64,000 nt of DNA from Membranipora membranacea. Its lineage: Eukaryota > Bryozoa > Gymnolaemata > Cheilostomatida > Membraniporidae. Position numbers and translations under genes: made by a program. Each line of letters opens with the position of its first letter. Position 1 is the stretch's first letter. Shown here piece after piece: positions 57,894-64,000 of the stretch. Where the stretch lies: assembly GCA_914767715.1 (NCBI GenBank), contig OU612070.1, forward strand, positions 19,828,025 to 19,892,024. The letters are read 5' to 3'. Below the pieces are notes generated by a model. It was not told where the DNA came from, did not search any database, and saw nothing but the letters and a program-made list of their open reading frames with translations.

Positions 57894-58572
57894 CATATTG
57901 TTTATGTGTGCAAGAGCTCTACCCAATGATATCTGTGCTGCTCAGGGGGGTCTTCCAATTGGAAACAGCCAAAATCGCAATCTTATCGCTCACTCAGTGA
58001 GTGAGCGATACCTGCTAGGGGTCTCGCTTTCAGATCGCTCAGTCACTTGATGGAACTATATACATTCTGAGTGAGCGATTTGGGAGCGATTTTCTCAAAT
58101 TGAAACACCAAATGAGTGATAATATTGAGTGATGTGATAGTGATAACTTGCTTTAGTAAAGGATCACTCTTTCTAATTGAAAGACCCCCCTGGTTAGCTG
58201 TTGGGTTTGGATCACTACGTGAGCTCATGACATTTCCTTTAACTCCCCTTTAACTCTATTAATTCACAGTAGTCAAGATTAAACGATTTATTAGCAGAGC
58301 TGAGGAGTTACCTTTTCATGCAAATATATAAGCTCTAGCTATTTATTCAAATAATAAGGGAAAGAACCTGATAAAAAATTTAATAACGTTTGTAGCCTTA
58401 TGTAAAACCTTCACCCAATCATTTGATTAATTCTTAAAAGTAAGGAGTAGCCTTGTTACTCCCTGTTAAAAAATAAAACTAGCCCATGATTGTCACCAAA
58501 AACCATAGCATAGTTGAATCTTCATCTGCATGATGTTATGTCATGTGACCATTTTGATATCTGATTGGATGT

Positions 58573-61500
58573 TTAAATGTTTAAGTCAGCTGACTCTTCT
58601 GGAGGTGATGTCGATGGTTCGCTGGAGGCTGTTTCGTCTGGTGAGGCTGATGCTACCTCGTTTTCTATTTCTGAGCTGCTTCTAGTTGCCGACGACATTG
58701 TCATCAGAGAGCCAACGAGTTTTGAAGAAGATTTCCGTTTTTCTACTCGATCTGCAAAATGAATTATGTGAAATATGATCAGCATGTGGCAACCATAGTA
58801 ATCTTATCCAAACTCTTGAGGTACAACAGAGTTTACAGGTGAGAGATTACCCCACACTTTTATCAATTAAGCAATTACAATAAAACTTGTTGGCTAAAGT
58901 TGCACAAACCTCCATTTCCGAGATCAGACATAAAATCCCCCCACGCTTCCTGCCAGGCAGCCACTGGATAAGCTGGTTCCCCATGCTTCTCAGAATCCAT
59001 ACCTATCAAATTAAAATTACATTTATGTATGAAATTTGGAAAATACAAAGTGTATAGATGTTGATAATGTTTTTTTAGATAAAGAGTAAACTATTTTCAT
59101 TTTTTTTATATCGTTAGAGAACTTTTTTGAAAAAAATGTGGTTGCCTTTTTCTGAGAGGATATATGATAGATATTCACCTTTAAGCTCCATGGAAGCTGG
59201 AACTCGTAGCATCTTCAGTGCGTGGAGTGTTCCAAAGATCAGAGCACTCCAGGCTGACGTCCAAGCTATTATGGCTACCGCTCCAACCAGATTCACTGCA
59301 AATTGCTAAGAGGAAAACCAAATGACATTATAATGAATGATAATTCAATTGTCAACACGATACGAGTCTACTGAGGGCTTACAATGTTAATACAATTAAT
59401 TTTGAAATTAAAATGAAAATGCCAAGATATGTAGTATGGTTACTGACTTACTGACCTTTAAAAACAATCAACGATGATAGTTTGTGTGAAGTTGTCCCCC
59501 CTTAGCAAAAGGGAAGACAACTACAGCATCAAATTTTATGATAGCAGGCCTCCCTGGTAGGAGAGAGGTTAGGGAGGTAGTTAGCTTATAATGTTGCATC
59601 TCAAAAATTATGTATGGTTATATGAAACACAAATCAGTGTTATACACTTGACACCTTTCACAATAATTTTTGCTTTTATCGATCCTGATAGTAGGAAAAA
59701 TGGCTTATGAGCCCAAAAGAAGGCATTCCTTTTGGTTTTCAATTATCATTACATGAGGAGAGTACAAACATACCTTGCCCATTTGAATGGAAGGATTTGT
59801 TGGATCTGACAGCAGAGGTGCTGATAGTACTCCCCATATTCCACCTCCGCCATGTACTGAAAGTGACATCATAATCGCATAAGTGTGAGACAGTCAGAAG
59901 GGTTCAAATGGTTTTCACAAGCTGACCAAAGTTCTGTCAAAATTAGTCTTAAGGTTTTTCTCAAACACCATCAAAGTACTATATAATATAAGATATGAAA
60001 AACAATTTATTGTAATTTTGAATATATTGACTTTACTTGAGCCTCCGAATCTTTTGCCTGCCTCATTTTGCCAGGGCAGAATGTATTGACACTGTTATGT
60101 AGTTGTAACTATTACGGAGTTGTGTACCCTTTGATGTTTTTGAGACAACTCCTTACACATGTATTTGCCCCCCCCCCCCCCATTATAGTTAAGTCAGATA
60201 ATGGCCATTTTTGTTTAAGACAATACAATATTACTCTATACAACCCAGTGGCTTGTCCCTACATACAAGGGTCATCATAAACTGCCAAATATAAAGTGGA
60301 CATAGCTCTGATTGGCTGGTGGGTAGGAAAGAGCCAATGTCAGGTCAAATGGTACTTTCCTGAAAGTGCCTACATATGTTATAGTGAGTGTTGAATAATC
60401 CATTTCCACTTTCATTTTATCTCAATGGGTGCTCTCTGTGACCTGGGATTGGCTCTCTTTCCCACTCTACAGCCAATCATATCAGAGCCAGGATATGGCT
60501 ACACCTGCTACTGCTCAACCTGAACCTCAACACACCTGCTACGGCTTCCAGTGGGTCATCGATTTGTTTCGATACGAGTCCGATTGAGATGGCGAAGTAG
60601 AACACTGAGCTGATGACACCAGTGAGGAACGCTGCCCAGGGCTGGAGAGTGTTACACCCTGCACATATCGCTACCATACCAACAAGAGCTCCATTAATCG
60701 TAGTGAGTAAGCTCCAACTACTTCTAACTTCTGCCGTCCCATACTAAATAGAAACATATTATTACATTGACTTTAATATTGTATTACTTCAATAAAAAAG
60801 AAAAAAAAATTACATTATACAACAGTCAACATGAGATTCAAATTGTGAACTAGGTTTTCACTCTGGGCAACAATTAATTTACGCCTTATCAACAGTGGGT
60901 GGTCAGTTGTCATCACAATCCTTTGGAGTTTACATACCCAATCAAAATAGCGTACAAATCAACTTAAAGGGCAACCAGGGTTTCAGACAACTTCTCATTG
61001 ATTAATAGCAGATTGCACCTTCTGCATAGGGAAAAAAGACAAAATATAATTCAGATGATTATTCAGGCAGAATTCTTGTGAAAAATTTCATTCATCAGGT
61101 ACTCAAACTAAGCTAAAATAGAATACCACAGAGCAGTTTCCTGTTCCTGTTATAATTTAGCCTGTGCTCTATCATCATTTCAGCAATGTCTTGGAACCTC
61201 CCTAAACTAAAGTGTTACCTAGTTTGGAGTCAGCAACTACTTTGAGTTTTGCATTGCGTCATGCACAAAGCTGATGCTGCATTAATGGGTAGCAAATAAT
61301 GTGCTGGGCAGCATCAGCTTTGTGCATTACGCGATGCATAACTCAAAGTAGTATTAATCAATGGCCATCAATGAGAAGTTGTTTGAAACCTTGGTTTCCC
61401 TTTAAGGTTGAACACAGCTGTTGACTGTAACATATAATATACTCTAATATAATAAAACATATATGTTTATATGTATATATAATATATTGTATCGGTAGGG

Positions 61501-63955
61501 AGTTTGGGACTTAATTCTTTATGCGGGTATATTGAAATTAGGAGTTATACCTTCTTTTCCTGAATCATTCCAACTCCTTTAGTCAGTATGAGGTTAGACA
61601 TGGCACCGCCTGTGCCCGAGAGTATGGTGTTCAGTATGGCTGTGGCTATGGCCACACCATCTCCTTCCTGAGACACTGTGTACTGTGACCCGCCGTTGAA
61701 AGCAAAGAATCCAAACAAGAGGATGAACGCACCAAGGGCAGCCAGCTGTAGTATAATTGTCGGAAATATTTAAAAGCATGATATATATGATGTCGACCGT
61801 ATTTGCTTCAGCAATTATGTTGTAGCATTCTTACTGGCAAATCAGTGTGACATAGTCAGACTGACACCTCCAACTCATCAGTTCCAATTATGCAGGGGAG
61901 TATGATTATGTTCATATGGTGTCAAATGAAGCAAAGGAAAACTTTTGATTTAGAGTTGTGCAAAGTGTAATTTCTCGTACCTGTTTGCTATGAGGTCTCA
62001 TTAAAACTTTGTTATCGGTGATAGCCCTGGGGGAGGTTGATCAAGGAACATTAGGCCATTAGACTTTGATATTCAATATTTGGGTAATAATCAGTGTGCA
62101 AATTTATCCACTAATCGGTTTTAAATTTATGTAACACATCCCAAATAGTTGTTATTTAATCATCAGGTTTGAAATATGATGTTCAAGCAAACTGTTCATA
62201 ACATGAGCTATATACCGCAGCTGTAGATATAAGGTTTGAAACAGTTGGACCATATATAGTGCTACATAATGATACATAAAATATTATAATACATATAATA
62301 TTATATATTTATAACATAATCTTACTGGTATTGAGTGACCTGGTAAAGTGACAGGACTGCCAAATTGGAATCTTCCAAGCCGAGGTCCACAGAATGATGC
62401 TCCCCACAAAGCAGCCACAGCCCCAGTAAGGTGAACGACACCGCTACCTGCAAAGTCCTGGTAGGCTACACCATCAATAACTGAGGTACCGTCAGCCAGC
62501 CATCCATCCCCGTACCAAGCCCATCGGCTCACAACCGGATAAACTATTCCTGTATAACGACAAGGATGTACGTATAATGTTTAATATATAACGTGATAAT
62601 ATTAATATAATATTAATATAACGATATTAATATATAATAGTAATATATAATACTATATTAATATAATATTATATATTAATTATATAGTATAATTAATTAA
62701 TTAATAATTAATAATTAATTAATATTATAATTAATATTAATATAACGTAATAATATTTTAGCAACGATTGAGGACTTGGATTGAGCGTTCGCCGCTCAAC
62801 TCAATGTAGGGTAAAAGTCGTAGTATCTTGCCGAAAATAAAGTTATTTCTTTGCTAGTAATGGTACTAGTAGGATTCTTTTTGATTTCCATTTCTCAACC
62901 TGTTGATGTTACATGTATGCTCACTTGTATCATGCTGCAGGAACATCAAATAATACCAAAGAGGAATTTTTTAAAATTTGGGATTGGCTACAACCTCGGC
63001 TTTGTCAGAGAAGACAACAATAACAAAATTCCCTTTCAAAAGTGAAATCACATTGAAAAAATGCTAAAGATGCACATTGCCTTGCCTTTGTCTGGGCAAG
63101 ATGTCGGGGGCAGGTGGGCGGGTCCCTGATACACACCCACCCACCCCCGACAGCCTGCCAAGGTTAGCCTTGCCTGTTATAATACTGCTGTAGATGAAAT
63201 AAGGCCAGATATCACATCTCTCTGCCACACTACCAGATACTATGGTACATGCTGTGGCAGCAAACACAAAGTGAAACAGCCAGTTGATTCTCAAGTCCTC
63301 GCCAAAAGTTCCGAACCAGCCGCTGTGTCCAATGAAGAAGTTCCCGTCTCCAAATGCAAAAGCGTAACCGATAGCCCAATAAACAAAGCAGCCAATAACT
63401 GTAATGAAAAGATTCAATGCCCACATTAAGTACATTCACCAAAGGCATCAGGACTCAAAAAAATTCATTTTACTATTTTTTGTGTCAGTATTGTGTTTCA
63501 GCTTTCAAAGTTTGGTTACCCTGTCCTTTTCATGGTAAACAAATGTTTAATATCCAGAGGAAAGAAAAATAATATATACTTTTTTTCATCAATTAATTAA
63601 TTAGACATACATGAAGCATTCGACTACAAACACTCTTAAAATAGATTGAAGAATCATGTCAGAGATTACTAAGGAAGTGGGGATCAACAAGCAAATGAGA
63701 AGCAGACTCCGCTAACAATGAAGGATTTTTTGTTCTAATTATGGTACAAGATGGTACAATACTTTGTTGGTGTTGTCTACGGCGGCTATCTGACTTTGCA
63801 GGGTGCCTGAGACTGACTGATTATTGAGAGGGCCTAATTAAAAACAAACATATAATTGTACTCACATGCATCTAGCAGATTCTTCAGCAGGATATTGGTC
63901 GTATTTTTACTTCGCACACTTCCGGCTTCCAGAAAGGCAAATCCGCATTGCATGA
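58573..63955 (-). CDS. AMT-type ammonium transporter, 5' end beyond the window
   Basis: Membrane channel for ammonium/ammonia of the Amt/Mep/Rh superfamily, AMT branch. Visible minus-strand exons: 63955-63866, 63398-63174, 62549-62326, 61745-61551, 60743-60536, 59856-59774, 59305-59179, 59002-58910 and 58751-58573 (stop TAA), about 474 residues, with all phases consistent. Motifs in order: [17 protein letters not shown], then [10 protein letters not shown], the family signature [17 protein letters not shown] with the first pore histidine, [11 protein letters not shown], and VHGGGGIWG with the second pore histidine. The conserved [12 protein letters not shown] opens the cytoplasmic tail, which ends in a Ser/Glu-rich stretch. 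Exon 63398-63174 is followed by GCAAGG, so this intron looks like a GC-AG intron. The N-terminal exon(s), with the first membrane segment, are off the end. An AMT-type gene rather than Rh suits an invertebrate. Confidence 0.95.
60300..60490. repeat. Inverted repeat element with CTCTGATTGGCT ends
   Basis: Left GCTCTGATTGGCTGGTGGG and right AGCCAATCATATCAGAGCC are inverted. The interior CAAATGGTACTTTCCTGAAAG matches 35420-35440. In an intron of the transporter gene, overlapping or close to exon 60743-60536 on its 3' side. Confidence 0.6.
60964..61405. mobile_element. TTAA-flanked MITE, copy 3, with internal inverted duplication
   Basis: Same ends as the copies at 1897 and 17062, with TTAA on both sides, but 442 bp long. 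Around 61261-61345 the segment GCACAAAGCTGATGCTGC recurs in inverse (GCAGCATCAGCTTTGTGC), which adds the extra length. In an intron of the transporter gene. Confidence 0.85.
62580..62760. repeat. Pure AT tract with nested palindromes
   Basis: About 180 bp made of ATTAATATAAT-like units, with several overlapping short palindromes and almost no G or C. In the transporter intron upstream of the exon that starts at 62549. Confidence 0.8.
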
Positions 63956-64000
63956 CTACAACAGTAAGGCTTTCTTATCAGTGAACAATCCTTGTTTGAT

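Larger units (their letters stand above)
56926..58572. other. Spacer between the NHL gene and the ammonium transporter gene
   Basis: About 1.6 kb. It holds a 72-bp palindrome 62 bp upstream of the NHL gene start (56987-57058), an inverted repeat at 57848-57893, and a short palindromic run near 57983-58005 (CTCACTCAGTGAGTGAG). No coding sequence was supported. It contains the NHL gene promoter and the transporter 3' untranslated region. Confidence 0.5.

Overview
This is animal nuclear DNA. It is AT-rich, its genes have many short exons with GT-AG introns, and interspersed repeats are dense. The protein families are metazoan: an NSF-type AAA ATPase, rhodopsin-class GPCRs, a Cys-loop receptor, CTHRC1/PAN and NHL/HYR extracellular proteins, and an AMT-type ammonium transporter. 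The AMT transporter and the expanded extracellular families suggest an invertebrate, perhaps a spiralian such as a mollusc, annelid or brachiopod. That placement is inference. Nothing bacterial or viral was seen. Exon borders were read by hand from splice sites, reading-frame continuity and family motifs.

Layout. (1) 652-13862, + strand: 3' part of an NSF-like AAA ATPase gene, with an intact D1 ATPase domain and a degenerate second domain. (2) 16805-14558 and 29669-24571, - strand: two paralogous melatonin-receptor-like GPCR genes with the same three-exon structure. About 7.8 kb of repeat-rich DNA lies between them, including a 131-bp tandem array. (3) 32341-37362, + strand: a small coiled-coil protein gene. 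(4) 39812-38373, - strand: an intronless nicotinic-receptor-type gene, in frame throughout but broken by two nonsense codons. (5) 49795-40776, - strand: a 14-exon secreted protein with a PAN domain and three CTHRC1-like domains. (6) 56925-51245, - strand: an 8-exon secreted NHL-propeller protein with an HYR-like module. (7) 63955-58573, - strand: most of an AMT ammonium transporter, whose 5' end lies beyond the window.

No operon-like logic links these genes, although genes 5 and 6 form a head-to-tail pair of secreted proteins. The most unusual structure is in gene 5. Two of its splice sites have been amplified as minisatellites. One is a 27-bp array carrying 14 exactly spaced 5' splice sites in one open frame. 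The other is a 48-bp array carrying six exactly spaced 3' splice sites. The rest of the window holds many small non-autonomous elements: a TTAA-flanked MITE, several near-perfect palindromes with target duplications, a 5-bp-TSD element, and tRNA-like SINEs.
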